64,000 bases of DNA from Elysia crispata (taxonomy: Eukaryota > Mollusca > Gastropoda > Plakobranchidae), in contig JAWDGP010006505.1 in the NCBI GenBank assembly GCA_033675545.1, positions 1-64,000 on the forward strand, in the 5' to 3' direction. A program made the position numbers and the translations under genes. The notes below the pieces were generated by a model. It was not told the DNA's origin. It did no database searches and was given only the letters and a program-made list of their open reading frames with translations. Of this stretch, positions 39,111 to 52,927 are shown in pieces; within the stretch, counting starts at the first letter, position 1, and each line of letters opens with the position of its first letter.

Positions 39111-39932
39111 GGATATGCAGGATTGGTCGAAAGTAATTTATCAGAATGGATTGTTGAGGGCACACTATATTTTTTCCTATTTGATGTACTGAAAATAAAC
39201 TACTACAGTATGACTAAAAAATGCAGATTTTTGAGAAGACTTTTACTTTAACTAAATCACATTTTTATTGTCTAAAGTTTTCAGTTGACTATACAAAGTA
39301 TATCTTGCAGTCAACAAATACGCAAAAAACAGTACTTACATTTTTAGATTTTTTATGCTTGCTTTCGATCTAGTTAGAATTTGTCTATTAGATACACTGC
39401 TGTTTAACTTCTATGATAACACACATTAAACTATCATCCCAGGAGGGGAATAAGATAATAAGGCAATGTCACTTCTGGTTCTAAGCAATTTAATAATTTT
39501 AGTGCTTGGATCAAAACGTATCATTTTACCTTTACTGCAAAATGTGCTCCTGTAGCTGTAAAATTCCTTCATGCAATACTTAAACAGTTTACTTCAAAAA
39601 TAGATTTTATTTAGCTGCTTGAAACTTACAAAGCTTGTAATTTAAGGATGAAAATAATTTTCTGTATTATCTCGGTTGTTCTTTCTCCATCCCCACCTTT
39701 TCCCATTCCCATATTTTTATTTATTTAAAAATCTGGCCCGCTCTATATTTCACGATCTGGGAATGGATGATTTGGATGGAGTTAGGACAATCCGCCAGAA
39801 TGTTTATATGAGAATTATCATAATAGACGTTAAAATAAAAAAAAAACTTGGATTTGTGTTAGATACCCAATTATTTCTGCCCTTTAGAATTACCACATAA
39901 CCATAACCATAACCATAATTTACTATATATAC

Positions 39933-40029
<97 letters not shown>

Positions 40030-40883
40030 CCAAGGAAAATGAATCATGCAAAAAATACACCTAGGAAAAAAAATCAAATGCATCAAAAAGTCACAAAAAT
40101 GTGAATAAAATAAGCGGAAAATTTTTTTTTAAAAGTCTTAAGCCGCATATCAAGAAAATGTGGAATGGAAAACATAATATTTGCAACGAGGAATATCATT
40201 CTACGAATCAAAACCTAATACTAATCTACCAAGTGACAATCTCGACATGGAAGAAAGACGGTTAAAAGATATTATCATGTCCATCAAATCCGGTATTTGT
40301 CAAACCTAGTTATCGATTTAACTTTGTATCCAAATTCTAGCACCATAAGACCTGAAATCTCCTTTTCATGACGACTTGGGAGAGGGACACCATCGGTCGT
40401 TGAATCTTACGAAAAATGAAAGCTTCTCAGGGAATTTCAGCTATAATGAAATCTGTCTACATGATCCGTTAAATAAAAGCTGACCTGATTTCTCGCCTGG
40501 CTTTCTAATCTTTCTTCGACCTTGTTATTGGTTAGTTTCTTTAACGGTGAAAAAGTTGACATTCACCCTGACGTCAGTAGAGATAGTTAGGTATAAGCCT
40601 CAGGGAGGCTGTCATGCATTTGTCATGTAGTTGATGTAAAATATCTCAATCTTTATGTGTTGTGAGAAACATGTTTTGCAATCGTGCCATCTATTTCATC
40701 ATCTATTTTAATGTTTTCTTTGAAGGCTATAGATTCCGGCATAAAAGCACCTAAGGGTCCACTGAATTACATAAAACACACAGATATAATTTGGAAATTA
40801 AGATCATTGAGTATTATTTTCGTATTGCATATCAGACAATCTAATGCCTTTTTCTTCATTTGTCTCTCATGGACTTTCTCTCT

Positions 40884-40890
<7 letters not shown>
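39111..40890. other. No supported gene; contains a (GA)n array
   Basis: A 74-codon frame at 39676-39900 (IFHDLGMDDLDGVRTIRQNV in the middle) has no recognised domain and no duplicate. A short CCATAA triplet repeat lies at 39898-39917. Confidence 0.4.
39937..40025 (+). repeat. (GA)n microsatellite
   Basis: Pure GA of about 89 bp. Confidence 0.97.
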
Positions 40891-41399
<509 letters not shown>

Positions 41400-41400
<1 letters not shown>

Positions 41401-43395
41401 TTATTCTTCTTTGTATTCATAGAGCGATATATTTCATAATATTCCTATTTGACTATCTCTTTTTGTTTTGTTTTGTTTTTGTTTTTTTCGTTGTTATTTT
41501 TTTAAACATATTTGATACTGTTTTCTTCCATTCCAAATTATCGAATTTCTCTCATTCAACCCCGAATTTCTCTACATTCATATCTATTTTTTAACTTAAA
41601 CACTCGACTCGCTTTCTCACTTTCCTTTTTGCGTTGATTAGTACTTTCTAATTCGTGAGGCAACTTTTGTTCGCTCTTTATTTCTCTTTCTGTTTTTCTC
41701 TGATTCTCTTTCTCCGGCTTAAAAATAGAAAAGCAATTAACAACTGCAATAGCTTTCTTACAATAGAGAACTTTCCATAAAAAATGATTCATTTCAACTG
41801 CTTGCTAGAACCATGAATCCACAATATTTACTTATCTGCAATGTCGCTATTGACAGCGTATTATAGAAGCCATCACTTTCAATGTGTAAATCAATACTAC
41901 TTCGAACTGCAAAGAAGTTAATATTTAATTCAAACATAAATTTTATGAAATATCTTGCGTAAATAGCTTTCAAATCCAGGAAGGTCGACAATCATTTAGT
42001 TCTCAATATAATGTTTCCTGCACATAATTTTTTGTCTTGAATTATCCCTTTATGCGTAAATATTGATCATCAATCGCAAAGGTGTAAACTCTCTAGTGTT
42101 ATTTTTTTGGTTTGATATGATTATGTATCGGTACTTCACATATTTTATGCTCGTTCTCAACTAAATGTAAACAACTATTTTTATTGTATCCGAAGAGATC
42201 CGATGTTCATGTCATTGGCTGAAAATACTCTAACAGCTTTTCTTAAAGAATTGTTTACTTTACATCGCTTTACATGTTACGAAAATATCTCTCCAGGAGG
42301 TTAGTTTTCATCTTATGAGACAATGAAGAAGATTTCTCGTCTCTGATAGGATAAAGATCTTAAAAAAACGCGAATATAACATAATACGTTTCCAAAGCAA
42401 AGGAGTGCAAAGTTTTTTTTAAATATAAATGGGAAAAAAATAGGAATACGTTTAAGCCAAAAAGTAATACTGCAGACTAATCAAACAAAAAGCATTTCAG
42501 GATTTATTTTTCCTTTTGCGATAAAAAATTATTTGGAAATTTGAATCTGCTAAAATATAATGTCATAAAAATGAAAATGATGTAAACAATTTCATCCTCA
42601 GCGGGGCTTCACAAAAAAAAAAATTTTTTTTAAATTTAAAAGTTCTCCAAACAAACGAAACAGGAATGCACCTTTGTGACATCACAGCTGAAAATAAAGT
42701 AGATAAAAAACCACCGTTTAAATAAAAAAGAACATAAGATTTCTTTGAAAAACCCGATTATAGTTAATCAAAACTTTAGTGCTTCAAATAAAATATATTT
42801 ACATTATGATTGGCTAGGTCAAACTGGTTTTTTTTTAAATGTGGAGAGTAATAATATTAAAGGATTTATTTGAACATTAAGTACTCTAGCGCTATTTAAA
42901 GTGGCTCCCTAAAAAAATCTATGCGGTACATTATCCATCGTTGATGTGTTTTTGTTGGCATGACTGCTTTAAAAAAACATGCTCATTTTCTCTTGAAATT
43001 ATTCGTTTGATTACTGATCCACATGAGAGAGAAGCTGCTTTCTCTTTGAAGAAACTAACAACCTTTGTTCCTTGTAATTGCCCTTAGTGCTTAGCATCAT
43101 TTTCAGGCTTCCATTTTCTCGTCCCAGCATTTATTTCTGATACAAAAAAACCCTTCAAAATGCCTCAATTTCAGCGTCTGCTATTTATTGTAGTTTTTAA
43201 GAGGGAAACTGACGTCTATTTATCTTGTGGGATGGATAAGAATTATCAAGAGCATTCCTCATGTAGTTTCAGAGGTTATGTTATTTCACAATTACTTAAA
43301 TAATAAGCAATAGACAGACAAACAATCACGCGATGGCTAATAGGCAATATAAAACGGTGAGTGACAAAGAAGGGCAATTATATAAATAAATGGAG
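41400..43395. other. No supported gene
   Basis: AT-rich DNA with T/CT-rich remnants up to about 41710. Nothing further recognised. Confidence 0.5.
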
Positions 43396-43396
43396 G

Positions 43397-43398
<2 letters not shown>

Positions 43399-43433
<35 letters not shown>

Positions 43434-43509
43434 TATATATATTTATAGATATAGATAGATAGATAGATAGATAGATATACGCACATATTATATCCCTTCA
43501 TCTATTGAG

Positions 43510-43582
<73 letters not shown>

Positions 43583-43600
43583 GCGTGTGTGTGTGGGTGG
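43399..43600 (+). repeat. Compound (AT)n, (AGAT)n, (AT)n, (GTGG)n
   Basis: AT at 43399-43430, AGAT at about 43449-43478, AT/TA at 43511-43578, then short GTGTGTGTGG and GGGT units. Confidence 0.95.
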
Positions 43601-44935
43601 GTGGGTGTAGAGAGAGTGAGATTGAACGATAGATAGATAAACATATCTCTATGTCTACTTAAGTTAGATATAAAATAATTCATAAATATAATATATAAAA
43701 GATTCAAAAATATAGATATGAAAAGATTCATAGACATAATGATAGATATAAAACATGATTGAATGAATGGACTGATGAACATTTGTTATCTTCATTACCG
43801 TATTGAACCATAGAGAATATTCTTTTTATGTTATGGATTTCAAACTAATTAATGAAAGTATGGACTATTTAGGTGGAAAAAATGACTCGAAACATCCAAT
43901 GTTACAAGCACCTGATGGTAAATACATATTAGGTTTATAGAAAAGATAATGCAGAGCAGGAACTTATCACAGCAAACAAGCCAACGTCATCATGTAGCAA
44001 TGTTACTTAAATAAAAAATTAATTATTACTCTTATCCTAAAGATTAGATTGGTTTTTTTTTTATAGGTGACAGTCCTCCATAATAGTTATGTATCTTCGA
44101 TATAAATCAGTTGTTTTTACTAGATTAAATGAAAGATCTCAGTCTGCTGTTGTTGTGTACCAGAGATAATGGCTTGGTGCAGAAAAGATTTTTTTTACAT
44201 ATTACTCTTAGCATTCAATTTATCACGTTATATTGTAGCAAAAAAATGCTACACAAAACAAAGAATGTTAAAAATATGAAATCTCTTTGTCTCTCTTTAT
44301 AGCTCTGTTTCTCTCGCTGTTTTCACTTGATTTCTCACTGCCATTCTGTTGTATCAATTTTAAGACTGTTTAGAAGAGTTCTAAAAATCCACAGTTACAT
44401 TAAAAAATACAGACTTATACGCACTTTGTTACATAAATATTATAAGGTCCCAGTAAACTGTTTATTGAAATAAGCACCTTAAACGATCTTCCTTCAAAGA
44501 TTGCTATATCTGACTTCACCACAGCTCAAAAAAAATCATTTAATTTGCCAGCATTCCAGAACTCAGAATAAATATGAATACTCTCAGAATGGAAATGTGA
44601 AACACCTTTGAAAAAAAAGGTGAATGACGTGTCTTTCATACTTCATACTTCATTCATACCAAACAAACTAAAATTATATTGCATCGAAGGATTATGAACC
44701 ATCAAAGTACCACATTTTTAATTTCGGTCTCCAGGAAATTTGTCAACATCCCTTGACTTGATAATAATGTTGATTTCATTTCTTGATGTAACGACGTCAA
44801 GACATGTGTGCCTAAAACTTCAGAAAAGCTTCTGTCCTCTTAAACAAAGAATAGATACAGTCCAAAAAATTAGAATATGTAATAAAAAAAACGAAACAAT
44901 CCTTCCATCTCCCAACCAAAGCAACAAGCTGTCTT
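43600..44935. other. No supported gene
   Basis: AT-rich. The 79-codon frame at 44740-44979 has no recognised domain and overlaps the start of the second D copy. Confidence 0.45.
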
Positions 44936-45062
44936 GCTCCATCTGTGAACATCATTTACTGTTAACCTGTGGGGAATAATTTTGTTCAATTCATTTTCTT
45001 TTAATACTGGGAATGATTTGAGTAGACGACATGTTGTGAATGTGAAATGCCAAGAAAGAGGG

Positions 45063-45098
<36 letters not shown>

Positions 45099-45141
45099 GA
45101 CAGAGAGAGACACAGAGAGAGAAGCAGAGAGACAGACACAG

Positions 45142-45199
<58 letters not shown>

Positions 45200-45200
45200 G
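44936..45200 (+). repeat. Duplication D, landmark 1 (second copy) with GACA/GA tracts
   Basis: CTCCATCTGTGAACATCATT is shared with 34571. It ends in (GACA)n at about 45068-45098 and (GA)n at 45147-45195. Confidence 0.8.
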
Positions 45201-46129
45201 TCTCATCACAGGGTAAATAATCTAAACAAATGCTGCTGTCTCTGATAATCAAAACCCGTAATAGCTATTTTGAAACACATTTAGAAAAACTACAATGCAT
45301 TGACTGTAAATGTTATAATAAATAAAGACTGATTGCGAAATAGGAAAAACAAATAGCATATTACTGGAATTGTTTAACATGACACCGTATTTTTTACTGT
45401 ACATACGTCAAAGTGAATATTTATAGGGATTGTCTTCAACGGAAACAGCACTAAAACATGTATATCTCTCTTGCTTGCAATTTCCCTTTCGTTTTTCCAT
45501 CCCTTTCCTCTTTTTCGTTCTTTCTCTCTATGTCTCTTTATCACTAACTAACATGCAAAATAATAGTATCTTTACATTTCTATCAAACATTCCATCCAAA
45601 GAAAACATGCATCATGAAAATAAACAATGTTTTAAATATTCGAAAAGTTATAATAGAAAAATCAACGTAATAGATCCAAAAGTTAAGTAAAATGAATACG
45701 CCATAATGCATATCATTCAAACAATAAGTATTACAATTATTTTATTATCATGAGTTGAGAGAAAAAGAAAGAGAAACATAGAGAAAAACTCCTATTCTCA
45801 CTCGTCATTAAGTGGAAGAGTAAAACACTTTACCCGAAATGAAACCTGTTTGGGATTTCCTCTGGATAGAATTTGGAAGATATTTAGTTTTTCTTTATCC
45901 TACCAAAGCCTTTTTTCCCTTGATATTGAAGAATAGATTTAGTAAGGATCTATTTTCAGAAACGTCATATACCTTCATGTCGAGAATAAAATAATTCTTT
46001 GATAAAGCGCAAACTTGAAGAAAAAACGAATAACTTACCTTTGAGTATTATTAAAAGAACATGAGAACATTGTACTTTTAGAAATTGATCTAGTTTTTTC
46101 ATATTTTTTTTCCTTTTTATGTTCTGCGT
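45201..46129. other. No supported gene
   Basis: AT-rich; an 86-codon frame at 45430-45690 is Phe/Ser-rich with no domain. Confidence 0.45.
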
Positions 46130-46990
46130 AAAATATATATTGGCATTGATTGGTTTGTCTTTTAGTATTAAATAGCTTTAAATCGTTTACTGTACATTAA
46201 TTCCATTTTCATGTTACTAGACGGAACCTTCTGACCAAAAGAGTTCCCACTAAACAAGCGTTTTTACCTACAGATCTAACACATTTCTAACGAGAGGGCG
46301 GATGTTGCGACGGACATTCTAACAGAAATCACCTTTTGAAAATGCCGTATCCGTTCTAGCATTAAATGTTACAAATTACAAGACACGAGCCTAACTTTCT
46401 GCCATCACGCTATACAACGCTCAGTTTTAATGATTTCGCTTTGAAACGAGGAAGACGAGTCACCTGTTTATAGAAAAGGCACAAGCTACACATCGAAAAT
46501 TGATCTTGATTTGGAACAATTTTTTTTTTCATGAACAGAATACTCCTTGTAGAGCTCCGATATAAGGTGTTCGTCTTAGATAATTGTGGCGTATAGTCGG
46601 GCATCTTAGAATGATTAGATTAATAACTGAAACAAGGATATGTACTCTATGGATAAATGTATGGAGCGTCATACAGTCTGGTCTAAAACTACGTAGAGAT
46701 TAAGTCCACAGAAAACCTGCCAATCGACTGAAGATCCTGCCTACAACATACTGTAGAACTTTTACCTGCAGTATTCCCTTAAGAGGATAGATATTGAAAG
46801 CAAACTTAAAGAGAAAATTGACTGATAGGGTTTTAGTTATCCAGTGTAAGGGTATTCCTCATCTAGTCATCACAGAAACTACTGTTTGAATGCGTTTATT
46901 GACCTCTAAAATCAGGTTTTTATAAATTGCATCCTTTAGAATATAACCTTGACCTTTCACATATCGATTGACTCAAGAAAACTAAGATAA
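46130..46990 (+). repeat. Duplication D, main block (second copy)
   Basis: Counterpart of 36200-37260. Contains ATCACGCTATACAACGCTCA at 46404 and CAGAAAACCTGCCAATCGA at 46711. Shorter than the first copy by indels. Confidence 0.72.
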
Positions 46991-48073
46991 GCTAAGATAT
47001 AACGGAGCAAGCGTTACATTTCAAGGTATGTATTATATTTGGTAAATACGTCTTCCTAACCACATCATGTTATGATTACAAACTAGTGCTATGATATGTC
47101 GGGTATTTTCAAGTGACTTTTAAAGTCTAAAGTTTGGGAAAGGAAAAAAAGGTACGAAAAGAGGTAAAAAAATAGAACAAACATGTTTCAAGATTCCTTT
47201 TTAAAACTTTATCTTTAAGACAATCTTACAATAATTAATAAAACTTTGAAAGAAACACCAACTGTAATTCTTTCTCGATTTTTCGGAATTTTTTTAAACG
47301 AACAGTATTGTTTAAAAAAGTCTTTCTTCAGAAAAAATGTCTAGAATGATGAAAAAAATGAATTGAATCAAAAGGTAAAGAGAATAATTGTATAAAAATT
47401 TAAAATATATACTTTTTTGAATCACTGAGATTGAACCCTTCTTTAAAACATGCTTTAAAACTTTTATTTTCCTTTTTTTTTAATCTTCTTCTTAACTTTA
47501 TCAACATGGGTCGATGGTGTCAGAGACTGTACATCTTTGATATTCCTGATTGAATACTTTAGGACAAAACTCGATTGAAGGCTGTTATATTAAATACTTG
47601 AGTGGAATATGCATATATGTAGTCAGTTATAGATTCGGATTTTTTATGGTATACTTCGAAAAGAAAAGGACTAAATAAACCAAGGTTGGTTTTTCTTTAC
47701 AATCAATTCCAGCTTTGAAATGAAATGCTTACCTCATTTAAGAGGTGAGTGCTATTAATTATTCCATAACTTCTGGTTTTCTTTACACTCAATAAAACCA
47801 ATTCGCAGAGAACTAGTCAATGTCATTGAAGCCTCTGAAAGTTTTCTTTAATCGATGAAAGACAGATCTACAGTGAGAAAATAGAAACCTCAACTGTAGC
47901 AGCAAGGACAAACAAAATTAAAGCACCAACGATGCTAGTTTCTTAATGGAAGAGGAAAAAATATGTATAATCTTGTTAAACCCAGTAAGGACTTAGAATA
48001 GCTCTGCAACTTTTGAGAACAGAACTATAAACAAAAACAAGTTTTGAAGCTAGACGAAAAAAAATGTTTTGTT

Positions 48074-48080
<7 letters not shown>
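46991..48080. other. No supported gene
   Basis: AT-rich stretch; nothing recognised beyond faint similarity to 37.3-38.0 kb. Confidence 0.45.
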
Positions 48081-48145
<65 letters not shown>

Positions 48146-48146
48146 A
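48080..48146 (+). repeat. (TA)n then (TG)n
   Basis: About 41 bp of TA followed by about 26 bp of TG. Confidence 0.96.
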
Positions 48147-48737
48147 TAGAAATATTTGTGACTTTGTGTCAATGTGTAATAAGAACAGACAAACCTGATT
48201 CAAAACTCTTTGATCTGCTAAAGGATTAATTTCAAAACAAGGCTTTAAGGTTTTCCCTACGTAAGACGTTTAGAAAAGAAAATTAGACTCGGAATTACAG
48301 GTTTTTTTTCTCCCTTAAGACATTGGAAAAAAAGAAATCTTTAGCAATACCTGGCAAAGTTTAAAAGATAGATCTAATTAAGAAAGTTTGACACATCAGA
48401 TCAAAGTGTTTATCAGGTAAGATTCTAGACCTTCAAATAATAAATGTAGGCTCTGAACTGGATATACAAAAGGCATAATGTAGATCATAAAATATTCAAA
48501 CGTCAAGGAATGGCCGTAGTTTTAAGAGAACTCATATATGTAGAGTTCATTTTCAAAGATTTAAAAAAAAAATAAGTAAATAGAATTTGGAGAAAATATG
48601 TTACAAATTTATGAATACCGGACGTGTTTCTTGTTTTATTTCTTTCCATTCTTTTCTTTCTTGATGAATTAAATTATCGTTAAAAGCAAAGAGAGTAATG
48701 GTAGTAGTACTAGAAGTTGCAGCAGCAGTATTAATTG

Positions 48738-48923
<186 letters not shown>

Positions 48924-49347
48924 TAACAGTAATGGAAGTAGTAATTATAATTATAAGATAAATAATATTGTTAGTGAAATATATTTTTGGTTTATGTGAA
49001 CAGAAAAGTTAATTTAATGTCGCTGTTTGTATTTCTCAGGAACTAATGACTGGAAGAGTAATCTTTCAGAAGTGAAGTGTAAACATGAATAATGAAGAGT
49101 CCAGTTAGGAATTCAAATCTTTTATTTTTTAATTTGTTTGCCTGCCCCTTCGATCGCTGTTTTCTTTTCTTTGTGTTACTTCTTCTCCTATTCCTATATG
49201 TCTATATTTTTTTATAAACAGTGAAATATGCGGAGAGAAAGAAAGAGACGCAGAGTTATAGATTCAACAAGCATATAAAAAACAGAAAGCGAGAGACAGA
49301 CTGAGAGACAGACAGAGACAGAGAGATTTAGAGAGAGATAGGATGAG

Positions 49348-49350
<3 letters not shown>

Positions 49351-49391
<41 letters not shown>

Positions 49392-49392
49392 T
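49351..49392 (+). repeat. (GA)n ending in a G run
   Basis: GA array then seven or more G. It precedes the C1 second copy, as an (AT)(AG) tract precedes the first. Confidence 0.93.
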
Positions 49393-49547
49393 GGAGGGGT
49401 TATACAGAGTTGCAGACACAAATTTGAAGTACACGATGAATGAGCTTCATTTTGGATTCAGCTATAGAAAACGCCGTGCTCTAGGTGACATACATTGCGC
49501 TGAAAAATAGAAGAATATAAAATATAATATTTTTAAACCCGAAGAAT

Positions 49548-49716
49548 TCAAAAGGTAAACTCGACAGCTAGAGACAGTTTGTCAGCCGTGAAGGACACCA
49601 AGTCTATCTGCGCTGACCTAGAGGTTGCCCGTTTCACTTCTAGTCTGTCAACTCCGTGCGGCAACTGATTACTTTCTTGGTTGAGATCGTGATAGACGAG
49701 ATTCTTTACTATGCGT
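49548..49716 (+). repeat. Dispersed repeat C1 (second copy)
   Basis: AAAAGGTAAACTCGACAGC through CTTGGTTGAGATCGTGAT; counterpart of 17056-17217. Confidence 0.72.
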
Positions 49717-50106
49717 GTATGTGTGTGTGTGAGAGAGAGACTGATTTTTAATCTTCACTGAAATCAATCTTAGTTAAAATTACATGTCGATAAAATGATG
49801 AGTGGTATAACATATTATTTTGGTGACTGGACAGTGGCATTAATTGTATTGGATTAAAATAGCTCGCTCGAAAAACGTTTTTGATTTAGTTTAGTATATT
49901 TTGCTAATTAAAGATACACTTTTTCATGGAGAAATTAGTACTAATATTTAATCTATTTTCCTTTTAAAATTTCTATCAAGCTACCTAGAAGCAGAGCAAA
50001 ACAACGCACTTTCCTTAACTTTCTGAAGAGGATAAAGTGACTGTAGATCAAGACGACCTGACGTGGTCAACACTGGGCTGTTTACAAAGCGATCAAGCTA
50101 TGGATT

Positions 50107-50223
50107 ATGGCTAGCGTTATTCCGCCACTGGTAATAGATACATGGTCGGAATGTCTTCTTAATGAGACATCAATGTGCTATAACCTTTTCCGATTCAAAT
50201 CGTGCGGACAGTCAAACTTGTAA
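50107..50223 (+). CDS. Hypothetical 38-codon frame ending in a strong splice donor
   Basis: ATG at 50107 opens MASVIPPLVIDTW and later CYNLFRFKSCGQSNL, with TAA at 50221. That stop lies inside a near-ideal donor, AACTT|GTAAGT, at 50219/50220. So the frame could be a first coding exon that is spliced out before the stop. The upstream DNA is GC-richer than the surroundings. No family recognised; single copy in the window. Confidence 0.25.
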   Translation: MASVIPPLVIDTWSECLLNETSMCYNLFRFKSCGQSNL

Positions 50224-50499
50224 GTCTTAACCGATATTAATTTTTTTTATGTAAGTGATTCAAACTTTAATAGCGGAGTAGATTTTTTTTTTCTTAAAAT
50301 TTGACATATCTTCACAGTCAGAGACTCAGATTAAGATACATAGAGACATCAAAAGTGAGAGTAGGTATAAGTAGCACATCTTGAAGGAAAGAAAAGAAGA
50401 CATAGACAAAAAGAAAGATGAAAACGGGAATTATAGGAAAAGAAAGTATCGGGCAGGCAGAGAAGTGTTATTAGCCACCAATGTAATCAGACATTACGT

Positions 50500-50820
50500 G
50501 GTTTCGCGTGCAGTAAGACGACTCATTTCATAGTCTTGGACAGGAAATCCCCTCTTAAGCCAGCGTTCTGTTATCGGCAAGGCTAATTACAGAGCATCTC
50601 TGTTTGCAAATGACCTGGCTTCTGTGTTGACCTTACTCTGCCAGGACTATACAGTGGGCCTCTTCCATCGCACAAGATGTCCAGGTTTGGAGATCCCCAA
50701 CAGGTTTCAAGGGTGATCAGACTGGCGGTAAACAATGGCTTGAGAAACCTGTGGAGGGACATCGAGATGGATCAAGAGAAGCCTTTAGAGTGCACAAACA
50801 GGGCGTGATTTCCTAGCCGG
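50500..50820 (+). other. GC-richer island with a 60-codon open frame, possible exon
   Basis: About half G+C in an AT-rich setting. A plus frame is open from 50534 to 50713 with no early ATG: GKANYRASLFANDLASVLTL, then CQDYTVGLFHRTRCPGLEI, stop at 50714. An acceptor-like TAATTACAG sits at about 50584-50592. It could be an exon, a regulatory element or a repeat fragment. No match elsewhere in the window. Confidence 0.25.
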
Positions 50821-51259
50821 TACGATACTTAACTTAAGAAAAAACCGAGTGGGTGACAAAGAGAGACAGACCGATAAACAGACAGAGAGGTCGGAGAAAA
50901 AATGATGGGAATAAAAGAAAGATATCTGAGAGAGCAGGAAGTGATATTTAAAATGAGCGAACGGAACTGAATTCAGGAGATACAAGACATAAAAAGAAAT
51001 AGAGATAATCTGAGACAGGAAAACTGGGAGAGAGAAAGACATTCAAGCGGAGAGAGGGAGAGAACTAAAGAGACAGTGATGGAACACCAAAAAGGATCGC
51101 AATGAAAGAGATGAAGCATGAGTGTCAGAAGAGACTTAAAGGACTAAACAAGATACAGACAGATGAAACAGGTAGGTTCAGTGAAAGAAAAAAAAACCAT
51201 CATAAACGGAAGAATAAAAGAAAAAAAAACAGGGGCAAGCTATCATTGATAAAGGAAAC

Positions 51260-51261
<2 letters not shown>

Positions 51262-51301
<40 letters not shown>
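51262..51301 (+). repeat. (GA)n microsatellite
   Basis: About 40 bp of GA within a purine-rich stretch (50930-51360). Confidence 0.93.
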
Positions 51302-51304
<3 letters not shown>

Positions 51305-51674
51305 TCAGACAAACAAATAGCGGGTAAACAGAATGACGGACCAAAAGAAGGCAAAGTTAGTTATAGAAGAGATTAGCACCCCTATAATCAGATTCTATAT
51401 AAGTCCCATAAAGTTAAAAAAAAAAAAAACAATCGCTGGTCATCCACCAATTTCAGGCTTCCTAATATAGATTATCAGATTGTGGTAATTGGCAGCGTTC
51501 AGTGTCGAAGAAGGTTCATTCTGAAAACATTTTGTCTATTTAGTTTCAATTTCAAACGATGAAAATTGTCATACAGATTTTTCGGTAATAAAAAAACGTT
51601 AGTAAGATAAAATAAAGTCTTTAACAGTTTCTAACTGTTTTCAAAGAATACATTTGCCTGTCGCATTGGCTCAG

Positions 51675-51966
51675 CAGCATGATGTAGTCTTGCATTTCTT
51701 TTAAAGAAACATAAAACAAGTGTTCAAAGATGAAACAAAAAAGCTGAAGTTTAATAGTCAAATTTATGAATATCCAGCATGATCTAGTATTGCATTTCTT
51801 TTAAACTAACGCGAAATTTTATAATACGGACAGAAAAATTTTACGTACCAACACCAATTGCTTTTGAATTTAGGTGCATAACGCCATACTGATAAAAGAA
51901 ACATAAAACAAGTGTTCAAAGAGGAAACAAAAAAGCTGAAGTTTAATAGTGAAATTTATGAATATC
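51675..51966 (+). repeat. Partly duplicated mosaic (units of about 30 and 71 bp)
   Basis: Block a (AGCATGATGTAGTCTTGCAT) occurs at 51675 and, as AGCATGATCTAGTATTGCAT, at about 51777. Block b (GAAACATAAAACAAGTGTTC) occurs at 51707 and 51898, each followed by the same 50 bp. Order is a-b-a'-unique-b'. Confidence 0.9.
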
Positions 51967-52800
51967 CTGTAAAAGAACTAACCAAAACGGTGAAAGCCTA
52001 AACACAAGTAACACGTACTTTTATTAAAAGCAGTAAAAGAAATAAAAAAGGGGGAAGAAAGGAACAGCGAAATGCGTGTGTAGTAGAAGTGTAGGAGCAG
52101 TATGTAAGACTGTGAGGCCTAAAAAAGTTGCTCTCACTCTCTCACCGAAGCGGCTATGGAAAAGGTCAGTGTGCGCTCTTAAAGTTCTCCCAATCATGCG
52201 CTAAGTGACCATTGAGATGGGCCGAGTATAATGAGTTTTCCATTCCATCGGCTCTAAGCAATTTATTTTACGATTTTGTGACATAAACTCTCAATGTGGT
52301 TGAAAAGAAGAAACAGACAGAAATATAGAGAGCAGAAATTAATATGTACATTGAATTGTTGATCTAGCAAAAAATTGATGTATACATCTCAATAAATAGA
52401 ATAAATTGATATATAACGAGATAAATCATTGTAAATGACCATCACTTAAATGATCCGCCATTTGACCTGACAGGCTATTGAAGAACGTCAGATCGTTTCC
52501 TCTTATCAAAAGTTCCCATGAACGAGCACTCAAACTGGTTGTTCATATCAATCTGCAAATTACATAGATAAATATATATGTAAATTAAATTACGTACTTA
52601 TATTCGCTACACTAGAACTTCAAGTTTCCTCTCATCAGGCCAATGGTATTATTGCCGATAGATAAATGGATACATAGATAGACACTTAAACAAATGGTGA
52701 AATAGAACGAAAGAAAGAAAAATAAATAGACGGATAGATTTTTTGACAATTTTTTTCACAGATGTTCAAATATTATATTATTCATATTTATAAATATATA
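51967..52800. other. No supported gene
   Basis: AT-rich DNA with GATA-like fragments near 52660-52740; nothing recognised. Confidence 0.45.
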
Positions 52801-52805
52801 CAGGC

Positions 52806-52870
52806 GACACCTTTGTCCTCCGCTTGAAACACAAGTGTAGTATGAAGAGAATTTAAGGTAAGATCTTTTA
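52806..52870 (+). mobile_element. Orphan 3' tail of the same Penelope-like element
   Basis: CTTTGTCCTCCGCTTGAAAC, ACACAAGTGTAGTATG and TTTAAGGTAAGATCTTTTA match the last coding codons and 3' tail of the right PLE arm (11237-11297), with small changes (GAAGAGAA for CATGGAAA). It is truncated 5' to just the last few codons and abuts TCTA/TA microsatellite DNA. Confidence 0.85.
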
Positions 52871-52872
52871 CA

Positions 52873-52884
52873 TCTATCTATCTA

Positions 52885-52921
<37 letters not shown>
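52873..52921 (+). repeat. (TCTA)n then (TA)n
   Basis: Directly follows the PLE tail. Confidence 0.95.

Positions 52922-52927
<6 letters not shown>

Noticed and set aside
39898-39917. CCATAA repeats as a telomere-like tract
   Set aside because: Only three to four units and not the animal telomere motif TTAGGG.
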